Shown: in pieces, positions 16,358 to 25,674 of the stretch
Numbering within the stretch: position 1 is the stretch's first letter
Layout: every line of letters begins with the position of its first letter
DNA from: Clavibacter michiganensis
GTDB taxonomy: Bacteria > Actinomycetota > Actinomycetes > Actinomycetales > Microbacteriaceae
Assembly: GCF_016907085.1 (NCBI RefSeq)
Contig: NZ_JAFBBJ010000001.1
Span: 744,001 to 808,000 of the forward strand
DNA: 64,000 bases
Direction: 5' to 3'
Translations under genes and position numbers: made by a program
Notes under the pieces: generated by a model
What the model was told of the DNA's origin: nothing
What the model saw: the letters and a program-made list of their open reading frames with translations, nothing else
The model's database searches: none

Positions 16358-16828
16358 TCAGGACTGCCAGGACAGCGCCTCGCGGGCGACCTCCACCAGC
16401 TCGGCCGGCTCGATGGGATCCTCCGTCGCGGCGAGCTCGTCGAGCGTGAACCAGCGGTGCGCGTGGATGTCGTCGAACTCGTCCGGCATCCAGTTGTCCG
16501 ACACGGGCGCGAACGCGTCGGCGCGCACCAGGTAGAAGGTCGAGTGCCCGGTGTCGAGGTCGCCGTCGATGCGCCGGCGCGCGTAGTCGTGCTCCCAGAC
16601 GGGCTCGCCGACGGAGTCGACCCGGAGGCCGGTCTCCTCGAAGAGCTCCCGGCGGGCCGCCTGGGCGGGCGACTCCCCCGGGTCGATGCCGCCGCCGGGC
16701 GTGAGCCAGCGCGGCGGCAGGTCGACGTCCACCGAGTAGTTCGTGAGGAACAGCAGCAGCCGCTCGCGCTCGTCGACCAGCAGGATCCGCGCGGTGTCAC
16801 GGACGTGCCGCACGACCTCGTCGGTCAT
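16358..16828 (-). CDS. NUDIX hydrolase
   Basis: 156-residue NUDIX fold enzyme hydrolysing a nucleoside-diphosphate-linked substrate. The Nudix box is GGGIDPGESPAQAARRELFEETGL (G-x5-E-x7-REUxEE pattern). The last helix carries an acidic stretch typical of the family. The ATG at 16828 overlaps the S9 peptidase stop (ATGA), so the two are co-transcribed. The substrate cannot be told. Confidence 0.92.
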   Translation of the reverse strand: MTDEVVRHVRDTARILLVDERERLLLFLTNYSVDVDLPPRWLTPGGGIDPGESPAQAARRELFEETGLRVDSVGEPVWEHDYARRRIDGDLDTGHSTFYLVRADAFAPVSDNWMPDEFDDIHAHRWFTLDELAATEDPIEPAELVEVAREALSWQS

Positions 16829-18912
16829 CGCGCGCCGCCGGCGACCGGCAGGTGCCGGTCCCACCAGTCGAGGATCGCCGCGAAGCGCTGCACGCGGTGG
16901 CGCGGTCGCCCGGACCGGCTGAGCTCGTGGTCCTCGCCCGGGAAGACGAGCATCTCGGTCTCGACGCCCGCGCGCACGAGCGCCAGGTGGTACCGCTCGG
17001 CCTGGGACAGCGGGCAGCGCAGGTCGTCCTCCGAGTGGACGACGAAGGTCGGCGTCCGCACCTGGTGCGCGAACGCCTGCGGGCTCTGCGCGCGTCGCGT
17101 CTCCTCGTCGTGACCCGTGTACTCCTCGCCGAAGAACGTGCCGATGTCGGAGGTTCCCGTGAAGAGCTCCGGGTCGAGGAAGCCGCGCTCGACGATCGCG
17201 CCCTGGAAGCGGTGCTCGTGCGCGATGGTCCAGGCTGTGAGGTATCCGCCGTAGGAGCCGCCCATGATGCCGGCGCGGGATCCGTCGATGGACTCGTGCA
17301 CGGCGATCGCGCCGTCGAGGAAGTCGAGCACGTCGTGCATGTCGACCGTGCCCATGCGCTCCTTGATCACCCGGCCGTGCGCTTGGCCGTAGCCGGCGGC
17401 GCCGCGCGGGTTGCACAGGAGCACGGCGTAGCCGGCGTCGGCGTAGACCTGCGCCTCGTCGAAGAGGTGCACGCCGTAGGCGGCGTAGGGCCCGCCGTGG
17501 ATCACGAGGAGGACCGGGTGCGGCCCCTCGCCCTCCGGCAGCACGACCCAGCCGTGCACCGGGTAGCCGTCGCGACCCTCCACCACCAGCTCGTGCAGCG
17601 GTCGGATCCCCGTCTCGCGCAGCGGCGAGGAGAAGTCGGTGAGCGGGACGAGGGCGGATCCGGCGTCGGGCGCACGGTCGGTGCGCACGAGCGCGAGGTC
17701 GCCGTGCGTGCGCGGGTCGGTCAGGGCGACGACGACGGCCCCTCCCCCGACGCCGACCCCGGTGACCTCCACCTGGTCGTCGACGAGCGCCTCGACGGCG
17801 CCGTCCGCGGTGACGCGCAGCAGCTGCACGGTCCCGCGCGATCCGTTGAGCACGAGCACGGCGTCGCGGTCCTCGACCGTGATGCCGCTGCCGCCGAGGT
17901 CGACGGTCTCCGCGTCCGTGAGGACGCGGGGCGCGGCGTCGTCGGCGTCGAGCACGTAGAGCGCGGTGTTGCGGGCGACGAAGTCGACGCCCGACTCCCC
18001 CAGGTCCTGCGCGAGCAGGTAGATCCGACCGCCGTCGACGGAGGCGACCTCGGCGACGCCGAGCCCGGCCTCGTGCGACAAGACCGTGCGGACCTCGGGC
18101 ACGCCGGCAGCCGCGTCGGCGGCCGCGGGCACGGCCACGGCGTACGCGCCGGAGAGCAGGTCGTCGTCGCGGCCGTCATGGCGCGAGGCGACGAACAGGA
18201 CCTCGGATCCGTCGGCCGAGAACCGCGGCGCGTCGTGGTCCACGGGCTCGTCGGTGAGGCGGACGACCGGCGGGACGCCCGCGCGCTCGGCGGCCGACGG
18301 CGTGGAGCCGGCTCCGTCGCCGCGGACGGCGGGATCCGCAGCGCCCGGGTAGCCGGACGGGACGGCGGCCACGAACGGCTCCGCGTCCAGCTCGGGCAGC
18401 TCGACGAGGAAGAGCTGCGTGTGCCGGTCCGTGGACCAGCCCAGGCCGTTCGCCAGGTACCTGGTGGTGGTGATGCGGCGAGCGGGCTCCGCCGCGGGCG
18501 ACACGCCCTCGACGCTCCCGTACCGCCCGGGCTCGGCCACACGCGCGGCGTAGACGATGCGCGAGCCGTCGGGCGACCAGTCGAACGCGCCGACGCCGAG
18601 CAGCTCGTCGGTCAGGGCGACCGGCTCGCCGCCCGTGGCGCGCACCACGTGCAGCTGCGGCGGCCCCTTCGGCTCGGCGCGGAGGAACGCGATGACGCGG
18701 CCGTCCGGCGAGAGCCGCGGCGCCGTGTCGCGGAAGCCGCGCGTGATGCGCCGCGGAGGCGCGGATCCGTCCGTCGTCACCTCCCACAGCTGCCCGGTGT
18801 ACGCGTCGGCGTGCACCCGCGGGCGCGTCACGGAGACGACGGCCAGACGGCCGTCGGGCGAGACGGCGGGGCGGGAGACGGAGGTGAGGAGGTCGAGATC
18901 CGTGGTCTTCAT
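16825..18912 (-). CDS. S9 family prolyl oligopeptidase/acylaminoacyl-peptidase
   Basis: 695-residue cytosolic-type serine peptidase. An N-terminal beta-propeller with TolB-like repeats (for example LSPDGRVIAFLRAEP and WSPDGSRIVYA) shields a C-terminal alpha/beta-hydrolase domain. The predicted triad is Ser553 in MGGSYGGYL, Asp629 in VVHSEDD and His662 in PGEDHEL. There is no signal peptide. The ATG at 18912 has no ribosome-binding site, but TAGGCT at 18920-18925 lies 7 nt upstream, suggesting a leaderless transcript. It is followed by an overlapping NUDIX gene. Confidence 0.94.
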   Translation of the reverse strand: MKTTDLDLLTSVSRPAVSPDGRLAVVSVTRPRVHADAYTGQLWEVTTDGSAPPRRITRGFRDTAPRLSPDGRVIAFLRAEPKGPPQLHVVRATGGEPVALTDELLGVGAFDWSPDGSRIVYAARVAEPGRYGSVEGVSPAAEPARRITTTRYLANGLGWSTDRHTQLFLVELPELDAEPFVAAVPSGYPGAADPAVRGDGAGSTPSAAERAGVPPVVRLTDEPVDHDAPRFSADGSEVLFVASRHDGRDDDLLSGAYAVAVPAAADAAAGVPEVRTVLSHEAGLGVAEVASVDGGRIYLLAQDLGESGVDFVARNTALYVLDADDAAPRVLTDAETVDLGGSGITVEDRDAVLVLNGSRGTVQLLRVTADGAVEALVDDQVEVTGVGVGGGAVVVALTDPRTHGDLALVRTDRAPDAGSALVPLTDFSSPLRETGIRPLHELVVEGRDGYPVHGWVVLPEGEGPHPVLLVIHGGPYAAYGVHLFDEAQVYADAGYAVLLCNPRGAAGYGQAHGRVIKERMGTVDMHDVLDFLDGAIAVHESIDGSRAGIMGGSYGGYLTAWTIAHEHRFQGAIVERGFLDPELFTGTSDIGTFFGEEYTGHDEETRRAQSPQAFAHQVRTPTFVVHSEDDLRCPLSQAERYHLALVRAGVETEMLVFPGEDHELSRSGRPRHRVQRFAAILDWWDRHLPVAGGAR

Positions 18913-18951
18913 CGGATCGAGCCTAGCCCCGGGTCGTCCCCCGGCCCCGGG

Positions 18952-19731
18952 TCACTCGGGGCGGAAGCTGCTCGTGTCGCCGACGAGGCGCAGGTGGTCG
19001 GCGGGGATCGGGTCGACGACCGCGCGCGCGACCTCGGCCGCGAACTGCGAGACGTTGTAGAGGCCACCGGAGGCTTCCTTGCGCTCCTGGATGGCCCCGG
19101 GGTTCATGCGGCTGAGGAGGGTGGCCGTGATGGTGCCCTCGATCATGTCGCCGGAGACGACGACGAAGCCGATGCCGCGGGAGTCGAGCTCGGGGATGAG
19201 CTCGCGCAGGGCGTCCTCCCCCGCGCGCTTGCTGCGGGCGACGGCCTCGTACTCGGGCATCGTCTCGGTGGTGCGGATGAAGTGGGCCTGGTGGCTCGTG
19301 ACGAAGACGACCCGGCCGCCCTCGGACAGGAGCGGCAGCGCGCTCCGCAGGACGTTCAGCTGCGCGTCGCGGTTGAGGGTCATGGCGTAGTCCTCGGCCA
19401 TGCCGCTCTCCATGCCGCCGGACGCGTTCAGGACGAGCACGTCGAGGCCGCCGAGCTCGGCGCGGACGGTCTCCATGAGGCGGTCGACGGACTCGGGATC
19501 CGTGAGGTCCGCCCCGACCGCGATGGCCTTCGTGCCGCCCTCGACCAGCTTCGCGACGAGCTTCTCGGCGCGCGCGGCCTTGTTGCGGTAGTTCACGACG
19601 ACGTCGGCGCCCGCCTCGGCCAGGTACGCGACCGTGTCGGCGCCGATGCCGCGGGACGAGCCCGTGACGAGCGCGCGTCGGCCGCGGAGCTCGTCGGGGG
19701 CGAAGGGGCGGATCTCGTCGACGGTGCTCAC
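18952..19731 (-). CDS. SDR family oxidoreductase
   Basis: 259-residue classical short-chain dehydrogenase/reductase. The cofactor loop is TGSSRGIG near residue 24. NASGG replaces the NNAG motif, and the active-site YEAVARSK matches YxxxK with the tyrosine in MPEYEAVARSK. It starts at GTG 19731 with GGAGGAG about 9 nt upstream. The reaction is unknown. It lies 39 bp after nothing co-directional, so it is probably monocistronic. Confidence 0.9.
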   Translation of the reverse strand: MSTVDEIRPFAPDELRGRRALVTGSSRGIGADTVAYLAEAGADVVVNYRNKAARAEKLVAKLVEGGTKAIAVGADLTDPESVDRLMETVRAELGGLDVLVLNASGGMESGMAEDYAMTLNRDAQLNVLRSALPLLSEGGRVVFVTSHQAHFIRTTETMPEYEAVARSKRAGEDALRELIPELDSRGIGFVVVSGDMIEGTITATLLSRMNPGAIQERKEASGGLYNVSQFAAEVARAVVDPIPADHLRLVGDTSSFRPE

Positions 19732-19907
19732 AGCGGTACTCCTCCAGGGGTGCGCGCCGATGCGCGCGACGGGTCGTCCGGCGAGGGACGGGGCGGGACG
19801 GGCCGCGCGGGCGGGACACACGCGGACGGCCAGGAGAGCCTATCGCCCGCCGTCCGGGCGGTGGGCTAGGTTCGGGTCATCCGGTCCACGGAGCGAGGGA
19901 GTAGCGG

Positions 19908-20228
19908 GTGACGGTCCTGCTCGACGATCACGCGTGGATCGCCTGGCTCGCCCTCATCGTCACGGGGGTCGTCGTGGAGATGCGGCGGCTCGACCTGATG
20001 GGTCTCTGCGGCGGCGTCGCGGCTCTCGCGGCCCTGCTCTCCGGCCTCGTGGGCGCGCGCTGGTGGCTGCAGGCGGTCGTCGCGCTCGTGGCCGCGGCCG
20101 CTCTGCTCGGATCCGCGCGACCGGCGCTGCTCCGCGCCCTCCCCGTCGAGGGCCGTCGCGAGCGCGACGACCTCGGACCGGGCGACCCAGCTGCCGTGGA
20201 CGACGACGACGAAGATCGGCCCGCATGA
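19908..20228 (+). CDS. Small membrane protein, NfeD-like
   Basis: 106-residue protein starting at GTG 19908 with GGGAG about 10 nt upstream. Two or three hydrophobic helices (WIAWLALIVTGVVVEM, LCGGVAALAALLSGL, WLQAVVALVAAAALL) are followed by an Asp-rich soluble tail. The helix pattern resembles the membrane part of NfeD-type proteins, but the OB-fold domain is absent, so the name is tentative. It overlaps the GDPD gene by 4 bp (ATGA) and is probably co-translated with it. Confidence 0.6.
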   Translation: MTVLLDDHAWIAWLALIVTGVVVEMRRLDLMGLCGGVAALAALLSGLVGARWWLQAVVALVAAAALLGSARPALLRALPVEGRRERDDLGPGDPAAVDDDDEDRPA

Positions 20229-21013
20229 CGCGCAGCGCCTGGTTCGACGGCGCCGTGCCTCGCGTCCTCGCGCACCGCGGGTGGACCGGATCCGGTGCCG
20301 TGGAGAACACCCTCGACGCCTTCCGCGCGGCGTGGGAGCTCGGCGTGACCCACCTCGAGACGGACGTGCACGTCACGGCCGACGGAGCGTGCATCCTCTG
20401 GCACGACGCCGACCTCCGACGCCTCACGGGCCGCCCCGGTCGCGTCCGCGACGCGACGCTCTCGGAGCTGCGCGCCATCGACCTCGGGTCCGGCGCGCGC
20501 GTCGCCACGCTCGGCGAGCTCCTGGCGGCCCTGCCCGACGCGCGGCTGAACGTCGACGTGAAGGGCCGGGACGCGCCAGCCGCCGCCGCTCGGGCGATCC
20601 GCGACGCCGACGCCGTCGACCGCGTGCTCCTCACGTCGTTCTCGGGCTCCCGGCGACGACGCGCGCTGGCCCTGCTCCCCGGCGCTGCGACGTCCGCCGA
20701 CGCGGGTCGCCTCGTCCTCGCGGTCCTCGGCGCGCGGCTCGCGCTCGCGCCGGTCGTGCGCCTCGCCCTCCGCGGCGTCGACGCCGTGCAGATGCCCTGT
20801 CGGGTGATCGGGATCCGCACCGTGTCGCCCGTGATGGCCGGCCGGCTCGCCCGCGCCGTCCGCGAGGTGCACGTCTGGACGGTGGACGACCCCGACGAGA
20901 TGATCCGCCTGGTCAGGGCGGGAGTCCACGGCATCGTGACCGACCGCCCCGATCTCGCGCTCGCCGCCCTGGGCGGCAGGGACTGGGATTCGCCTGGGAA
21001 CCGGGCGTCCTGA
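20225..21013 (+). CDS. Glycerophosphodiester phosphodiesterase
   Basis: 262-residue GDPD TIM-barrel enzyme releasing sn-glycerol-3-phosphate from glycerophosphodiesters. The signature RVLAHRGWTGSGAVENTLDAF gives the catalytic HR and the metal-binding E-N. LETDVHVTADG supplies the metal-site E and D, and LWHDADLRRLTG the second catalytic His. The C-terminal VHVWTVDDPDEM is typical. It has no signal peptide, so it is probably cytosolic. The ATG overlaps the previous stop. Confidence 0.94.
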   Translation: MTRSAWFDGAVPRVLAHRGWTGSGAVENTLDAFRAAWELGVTHLETDVHVTADGACILWHDADLRRLTGRPGRVRDATLSELRAIDLGSGARVATLGELLAALPDARLNVDVKGRDAPAAAARAIRDADAVDRVLLTSFSGSRRRRALALLPGAATSADAGRLVLAVLGARLALAPVVRLALRGVDAVQMPCRVIGIRTVSPVMAGRLARAVREVHVWTVDDPDEMIRLVRAGVHGIVTDRPDLALAALGGRDWDSPGNRAS

Positions 21014-21073
21014 GAAAGGATCCTCACAGCCGCACGGTTTACAACGGGGAGTGCATCGCGAGAGGAGACCACC

Positions 21074-21439
21074 ATGGCAGATCGCAGCTTGCGCGGGATG
21101 CGGCTCGGTTCCACGAGCCTGCAGAGCGAGGAGGGCGTCAGCTTCTCCCCCCGGCAGAGGAAGACGTACCGCACGACCGACGGCACCACGTTCGAGGTCG
21201 TGTTCTCGGCCGACGCCGAGGTCCCCGAGGTCTGGGAGTCGCCGAAGAGCGGCCTGGAGGGTCGGCTCCTCGACGCCGAGGGGGCGCCCGTCGCCCACGA
21301 CGAGGTCGAGGCGAAGGTCCCCCGGAGCCACTGGGACATGCTGCTCGAGCGCCGGACGCGCGCCGAGCTGGAGGAGCTCCTCGAGGAGCGCCTCGCCACC
21401 CTCCGCGCGCGGCGCGGTCAGCACCGCATCGGCGCCTGA
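21074..21439 (+). CDS. rbpA: RNA polymerase-binding protein RbpA
   Basis: 121-residue actinobacterial RNA polymerase regulator that in the known family stabilises the housekeeping sigma holoenzyme and open complex. Recognisable parts are the N-terminal tail with the RGMRLGSTSLQSEEGV segment, the core around RKTYRTTDGTTFEVVFSADAEVPE, and the sigma-interaction helix with VPRSHWDMLLERRTRAELEELLEERL. No cysteines are present, so the zinc site of the Streptomyces protein is absent, as in mycobacteria. GAGAGGAG precedes the ATG. It is single-gene, ending at a strong bidirectional terminator. Confidence 0.95.
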   Translation: MADRSLRGMRLGSTSLQSEEGVSFSPRQRKTYRTTDGTTFEVVFSADAEVPEVWESPKSGLEGRLLDAEGAPVAHDEVEAKVPRSHWDMLLERRTRAELEELLEERLATLRARRGQHRIGA

Positions 21440-21468
21440 CCCGACCCCTCCGCTCGCGAACCGATCAC

Positions 21469-21503
21469 AGGAGCGCCCCTCGGCATCGCCGAGGGGCGCT
21501 CCT
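21469..21503. terminator. Bidirectional terminator between rbpA and lnt
   Basis: Perfect 16-bp inverted repeat (arms 21469-21484 and 21488-21503) with a 3-nt loop, between converging rbpA (stop 21439) and lnt (stop 21525). Confidence 0.75.
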
Positions 21504-21524
21504 CTGCGTGGTGGCGGCAGCCGG

Positions 21525-23111
21525 TCAGCGCGCGGCGCGGCGGCCACGGCGGCCGAGCGCGAGCCCGGAGACCGCGAGCGCACCCAGGCCGAGCCCCGAG
21601 ACGAGCCACTCGATGTCGCGCCCGACGAGGATCGCCGGGGTGACGACGTCGGCGGTCGGCACGTCGACCACCATCGACCCGGCGGTGAACCAGGGCAGAC
21701 GGTCGATGTCGCGGCCGTCCGGACCGACGATCGCGCTGGTGCCGACGGTCGAGATGTTGACGACGCTGCGGCCCGTCTCCAGCGCGCGCATCCGGGCGAT
21801 CGCCAGCTGCTGCACGCTCTCGTCGGTGCGGCCGAAGTCGGCGTTGTTCGACTGGGCGAGGATGAGGCGAGCGCCCTCGTGCACCATGTCCGTCGTCAGC
21901 TGGTCGTCGACGATGTCGAAGCAGATGGCTATTCCCGCGGTCACGCCCGCGACGTCCATCACCTGATCCGTCGTGCCCGGCGTGTACTCGCGCTGGATGA
22001 GGCCGATGAGGTCGGGTGCGAACGGCTCCCAGAACGCGCGATCCGGCACGTACTCGCCGAAGGGCACGGGGTGCTTCTTGTCGTAGAAGTCGGTCGCCCC
22101 TCCCCCGGTCCACACGAGCGACTCGTTGTAGTAGCGGCCATCGCGCTCGGTGACGGTCCCCACGACGAGCGGGGCGCCGAGGCGCGCGACCACGCGATCG
22201 AGGGCGGCCGCCGAGCCGGGGTCCCGGAGCGGATCCGCGTCGGCGGCGTTCTCCGGCCACACGACCATGTCGACGCCGGCGTCCGAGGGGATCTCCGCCG
22301 TCGCGGCGAGGTGCGCGCGCAGGATGTCGCCGTAGCGCGCGCCGTCGAAGTACCCGGCCTTGGCGTTCCCCTGCACCGCGGCGACGCGGGTGGTCCCCGT
22401 GGTCGTCACCGGGAACGCGGGCACGACGAGCACCAGGGCCACCGCGATCCCCGCGACGAGCGCCCGGGACGAGCGCCGCACGCGCTCCTCGGCCGCGAGC
22501 TCCAGCAGCAGCGCGACGAGGAGGACGAGCACGAAGGAGAGGCCGGAGAGGCCGAGCCAGGTCACGAGGTGCGCGAAGGGGCTCTCGGACTGGGACAGGG
22601 ACACCCGTCCCCACGCGAAGCCGCCGTAGGGCCAGACCGCGGAGATCGCCTCGCGCGCGGTCCAGAGGCCCGCGACCGCGACCGGCAGCAGGACCACGCG
22701 GCCGGCGACCGTGGGGAACGCGCGCGGGATCCAGCGCGTCGCCGTCGCGATCGCGACCGCCCCGACGGCGACGAAGAGCGACTCCAGAGCCGACAGCGCG
22801 ATCCACGGCACCGGGCCCAGATACAGCGACGCCCACTCGATGTGCGTGAGGTAGAAGGCCAGCCCTGCGACGAGCCCGAGGAGGAACGCGGGACCGGGAC
22901 GCCTGCCGCGCAGCGCGAGGAGCACGAGCGCGATCCCGGGGAAGACGAGCGGCCACAGCCCGCGGTCGGGGAACGCGGCGTCCATGACGGGTCCGGACGC
23001 CGCGGCGGCGAGGAGCGCGCCCCCTAGCGGCAGCGGCGGACGGATCGTCTCCGCGGGGGCGGAGACGGTCGCGGAGCGCTCCCGTCGGGGAGCGCGGACG
23101 AGCGCGGTCAC
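21525..23111 (-). CDS. lnt: Apolipoprotein N-acyltransferase
   Basis: 528-residue membrane enzyme that adds the third acyl chain to lipoproteins. An N-terminal block of about six to seven helices is followed by a carbon-nitrogen-hydrolase domain and a final helix near the C-terminus. The catalytic triad is visible as Glu in VWPENAAD, Lys in YDKKHPVPFGEY and Cys in AICFDIV. It starts at GTG 23111, overlapping the HelY stop (GTGA). Lipoprotein substrates in this window include the FKBP protein and the osmoprotectant binding protein. Confidence 0.95.
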   Translation of the reverse strand: MTALVRAPRRERSATVSAPAETIRPPLPLGGALLAAAASGPVMDAAFPDRGLWPLVFPGIALVLLALRGRRPGPAFLLGLVAGLAFYLTHIEWASLYLGPVPWIALSALESLFVAVGAVAIATATRWIPRAFPTVAGRVVLLPVAVAGLWTAREAISAVWPYGGFAWGRVSLSQSESPFAHLVTWLGLSGLSFVLVLLVALLLELAAEERVRRSSRALVAGIAVALVLVVPAFPVTTTGTTRVAAVQGNAKAGYFDGARYGDILRAHLAATAEIPSDAGVDMVVWPENAADADPLRDPGSAAALDRVVARLGAPLVVGTVTERDGRYYNESLVWTGGGATDFYDKKHPVPFGEYVPDRAFWEPFAPDLIGLIQREYTPGTTDQVMDVAGVTAGIAICFDIVDDQLTTDMVHEGARLILAQSNNADFGRTDESVQQLAIARMRALETGRSVVNISTVGTSAIVGPDGRDIDRLPWFTAGSMVVDVPTADVVTPAILVGRDIEWLVSGLGLGALAVSGLALGRRGRRAAR

Positions 23112-25579
23112 ACCGACGAGTACGCGACGATGCCGCGCCGGATGCTGTCGAGCGCCGTGCGGGCGTTCCGCGATACGGGGCCGTCGGCCACGATCGAGAG
23201 CTGGTCGAGCAGGTCGATCGTCTGCTTCGTCCAGCGCACGAAGTCTCCGGCGGCGAGGTCGGCCTCGTCGAGCACGGCGTCCAGGCTGCCGCCGCGCGCC
23301 CAGCGGTGCATCGGCGCGCACAGGCCGGTGGACAGCGGGTCGGTCGTCGGCAGGCGGCGCTCGCGCTCGACGTCGTCGAGCCGTGACCAGATGTCCTCCG
23401 TGCGCTCGAGCGCCGCGCGGAACGGGCCGCGCGGGAGGTTGCGGTCGTTGCGGTCGCCCTCGTCGCGACGCGGCTGGTACACGAGCGAGGCGGCCATGGC
23501 GGCGAGGGCGGCGGGGTCCAGGTCCACCCAGACCTGCGTGCGCAGGCACTCGGCGACGAGGAGGTCGCGGTCGCCGTAGATGCGCTTGAGCATGCGGCCG
23601 TTGGGCGTGGGCGCGACCTGGCCGTCGGCGGCGCGCTTCAGGTAGCCGAGGGAGAGCAGCAGCTCGGTGACGCGGTCGAAGACCTTGGCCACGGCGTTGG
23701 TGCGGGTGCGGATCTGCTGCCCGAGCGCGTCCGTCTGCCGCTTGAGACGCCACCAGCGCTCCGCCCAGCGCGCGTGCGACTCGCGGTCCTTGCACGCGTG
23801 GCACGGATGCGCCTTCATCCGGCGACGGAGGTCCGTCAGCTGGCGCTGGCGCTTGTCCCGCTCGCCGTGCTGGCCCGGCTGCTGCATGTCGGCGCGGGCG
23901 GCGGTGGCGCGCTCGAGGTCGCTGAGCTCGCGGCGGAGGCCGGAGTACTCGCGGAAGTCGCCGAGGTGGCAGACCATCGCCTTCTCGTAGCCGGCCAGCG
24001 ACTCCTCCTGCGTGCGCACCTTCCGGGCGAGGTCCACCACGGCGCGGTCGGCCTGGAACTGCGCGAACGACGACTCCAGCACCTCGCGCGTGCGCTCCCG
24101 GCCGAACTGGTCGATGAGGTTGACGGCCATGTTGTAGGTGGGCCGGAAGCTGGAGTTGAGCGGGTAGGTGCGGCGGGAGGCGAGCGAGGCGACGGCCTGC
24201 GGATCCAGCCCGTCCTTCCACTGGATGACCGCGTGGCCCTCGACGTCGATGCCACGGCGGCCGGCGCGGCCGGTCAGCTGCGTGTACTCCCCCGGTGTCA
24301 GCGGCACGCGCGCCTCGCCGTTGAACTTCTCCAGCTGCTCGAGCACGACCGTGCGCGCGGGCATGTTGATCCCCAGCGCGAGCGTCTCCGTCGCGAAGAC
24401 GGCCTTCACGAGCTTCCGCTGGAACAGCTCCTCGACGACCTCCTTGAAGGCCGGCAGCATGCCCGCGTGGTGCGCCGCGACGCCGCGCTCGAGGCCCTCG
24501 AGCCACTCCCAGTAGCCGAGGACGGCGAGGTCCTCGTCGCGGAGGGTGCGGCAGCGCTCCTCCACGACGGCGCGGATCTCGTCGCGCTCGTGGGCGTGGG
24601 TGAGGCGGACGCCCGCGCGGAGCACCTGCTTGACGGCGGCGTCGCAGCCCGCGCGGCTGAAGATGAAGAAGATGGCGGGGAGCAGGTTCCGCTCCTCGAG
24701 GAGGGCGACGACCTCGGGGCGGTCCATGCGGCCGCGGTCCCACGGTCCGGGTGCCTTCCGGCCGGATCCGCCGCCCGCCCCCGCGCGGCCCCGCGAGTGT
24801 CCCTGGCCTCCGCGCACGCGCACGGCCTCGCGTCCGCCGCCGTGCGTCATGCGGACGAGCTCGGGGTTCACGCGGTGCGTCGCGGCGAGGCCCGACGAGT
24901 CGAAGAGGTCCACCATGCGGTGCCGCACGATGACGTGCTGCTCGAGGGGCACGGGCCGCTCCTCGGAGACGATGACGTCCGTCTCCCCGCGCACCGCCTG
25001 CAGCCAGTCGCCGAACTCCTCGGCGTTCGAGACGGTGGCGCTCAGCGAGATCATGCGCACGGTCTGCGGGAGGTGGATGATGACCTCCTCCCACACGGCG
25101 CCGCGGAAGCGGTCGGCCAGGTAGTGCACCTCGTCCATGATCACGAACGCGAGGTCGCGGAGCAGGTCGGAGTCGGCGTAGAGCATGTTGCGCAGCACCT
25201 CGGTCGTCATCACGACGATGCGCGCACGGCTGTTGACGTTGGTGTCGCCCGTGAGCAGGCCCACCTCGTCGGGGCCGTACTCGGCCACGAGCTCGGCGTA
25301 CTTCTGGTTGCTCAGCGCCTTCATCGGCGCCGTGTAGAAGATCTTCGCGCTCGGGCGCTGCATGGCGAGGTACACGGCGAACTCGGCGACGACCGTCTTG
25401 CCCGCACCGGTCGGCGCCGCGACGAGCACGCTGCGGCCGTTCTCCAGCGACTCCGCGGCGGCACGCTGGAAGGGGTCGAGGTCGAAGCGGAGGCCGCTCG
25501 CGAACGACTCGCGGAGCGGGAGGCTGCGGCGGCTGCGGGAGGCCGCGTAGCGTTCCGCGGGCGAGAGCTGGTCTGTCAC
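23108..25579 (-). CDS. helY: SKI2/MTR4-like DEAD/DEAH-box RNA helicase HelY
   Basis: 823-residue superfamily 2 helicase. Walker A is APTGAGKT (residues 55-62), the DEVH box is at 149-152, SLSATVSNAEEF is motif III and QLTGRAGRRGID is motif VI. The C-terminal part matches the DSHCT-like domain of Ski2/Mtr4 proteins. A Gly/Arg-rich insertion of about 35 residues interrupts the region between the two RecA folds (near 247-283). It starts at GTG 25579, and a TAGGAT box lies 9 nt upstream. In mycobacteria helY also follows tatA-tatC. A terminator separates it from tatC here, so it has its own transcript with lnt. Confidence 0.95.
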   Translation of the reverse strand: MTDQLSPAERYAASRSRRSLPLRESFASGLRFDLDPFQRAAAESLENGRSVLVAAPTGAGKTVVAEFAVYLAMQRPSAKIFYTAPMKALSNQKYAELVAEYGPDEVGLLTGDTNVNSRARIVVMTTEVLRNMLYADSDLLRDLAFVIMDEVHYLADRFRGAVWEEVIIHLPQTVRMISLSATVSNAEEFGDWLQAVRGETDVIVSEERPVPLEQHVIVRHRMVDLFDSSGLAATHRVNPELVRMTHGGGREAVRVRGGQGHSRGRAGAGGGSGRKAPGPWDRGRMDRPEVVALLEERNLLPAIFFIFSRAGCDAAVKQVLRAGVRLTHAHERDEIRAVVEERCRTLRDEDLAVLGYWEWLEGLERGVAAHHAGMLPAFKEVVEELFQRKLVKAVFATETLALGINMPARTVVLEQLEKFNGEARVPLTPGEYTQLTGRAGRRGIDVEGHAVIQWKDGLDPQAVASLASRRTYPLNSSFRPTYNMAVNLIDQFGRERTREVLESSFAQFQADRAVVDLARKVRTQEESLAGYEKAMVCHLGDFREYSGLRRELSDLERATAARADMQQPGQHGERDKRQRQLTDLRRRMKAHPCHACKDRESHARWAERWWRLKRQTDALGQQIRTRTNAVAKVFDRVTELLLSLGYLKRAADGQVAPTPNGRMLKRIYGDRDLLVAECLRTQVWVDLDPAALAAMAASLVYQPRRDEGDRNDRNLPRGPFRAALERTEDIWSRLDDVERERRLPTTDPLSTGLCAPMHRWARGGSLDAVLDEADLAAGDFVRWTKQTIDLLDQLSIVADGPVSRNARTALDSIRRGIVAYSSV

Positions 25580-25630
25580 GATGCCGCCATCCTAGGCTCC
25601 GGATCCGCGCGTCAGCCGGGCGCCGACGCG

Positions 25631-25662
25631 ACGACGCCCGCCCCTCGCGGGACGGGCGTCGT
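25631..25662 (-). terminator. Intrinsic terminator after tatC
   Basis: 10-bp perfect inverted repeat (arms 25631-25640 and 25653-25662), 13 bp beyond the tatC stop on the minus strand and before helY. Confidence 0.6.
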
Positions 25663-25674
25663 GGTCGCCGAGGG

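Noticed and set aside
16852..19869. A 1005-codon plus-strand open frame opposite the S9 peptidase and SDR genes
   Set aside because: It is a complete antisense shadow of two well-recognised genes and shows no domain.
21014..21073. SigR-type stress promoter upstream of rbpA
   Set aside because: A GGGAAC is present, but the GTT partner is about twice as far away as the known 16-19-bp spacing.
21525..25094. An 1189-codon minus-strand open frame spanning Lnt and much of HelY
   Set aside because: The Lnt part is real from GTG 23111. The upstream part is HelY DNA read in the wrong frame, with an Arg/Pro-rich non-protein composition.
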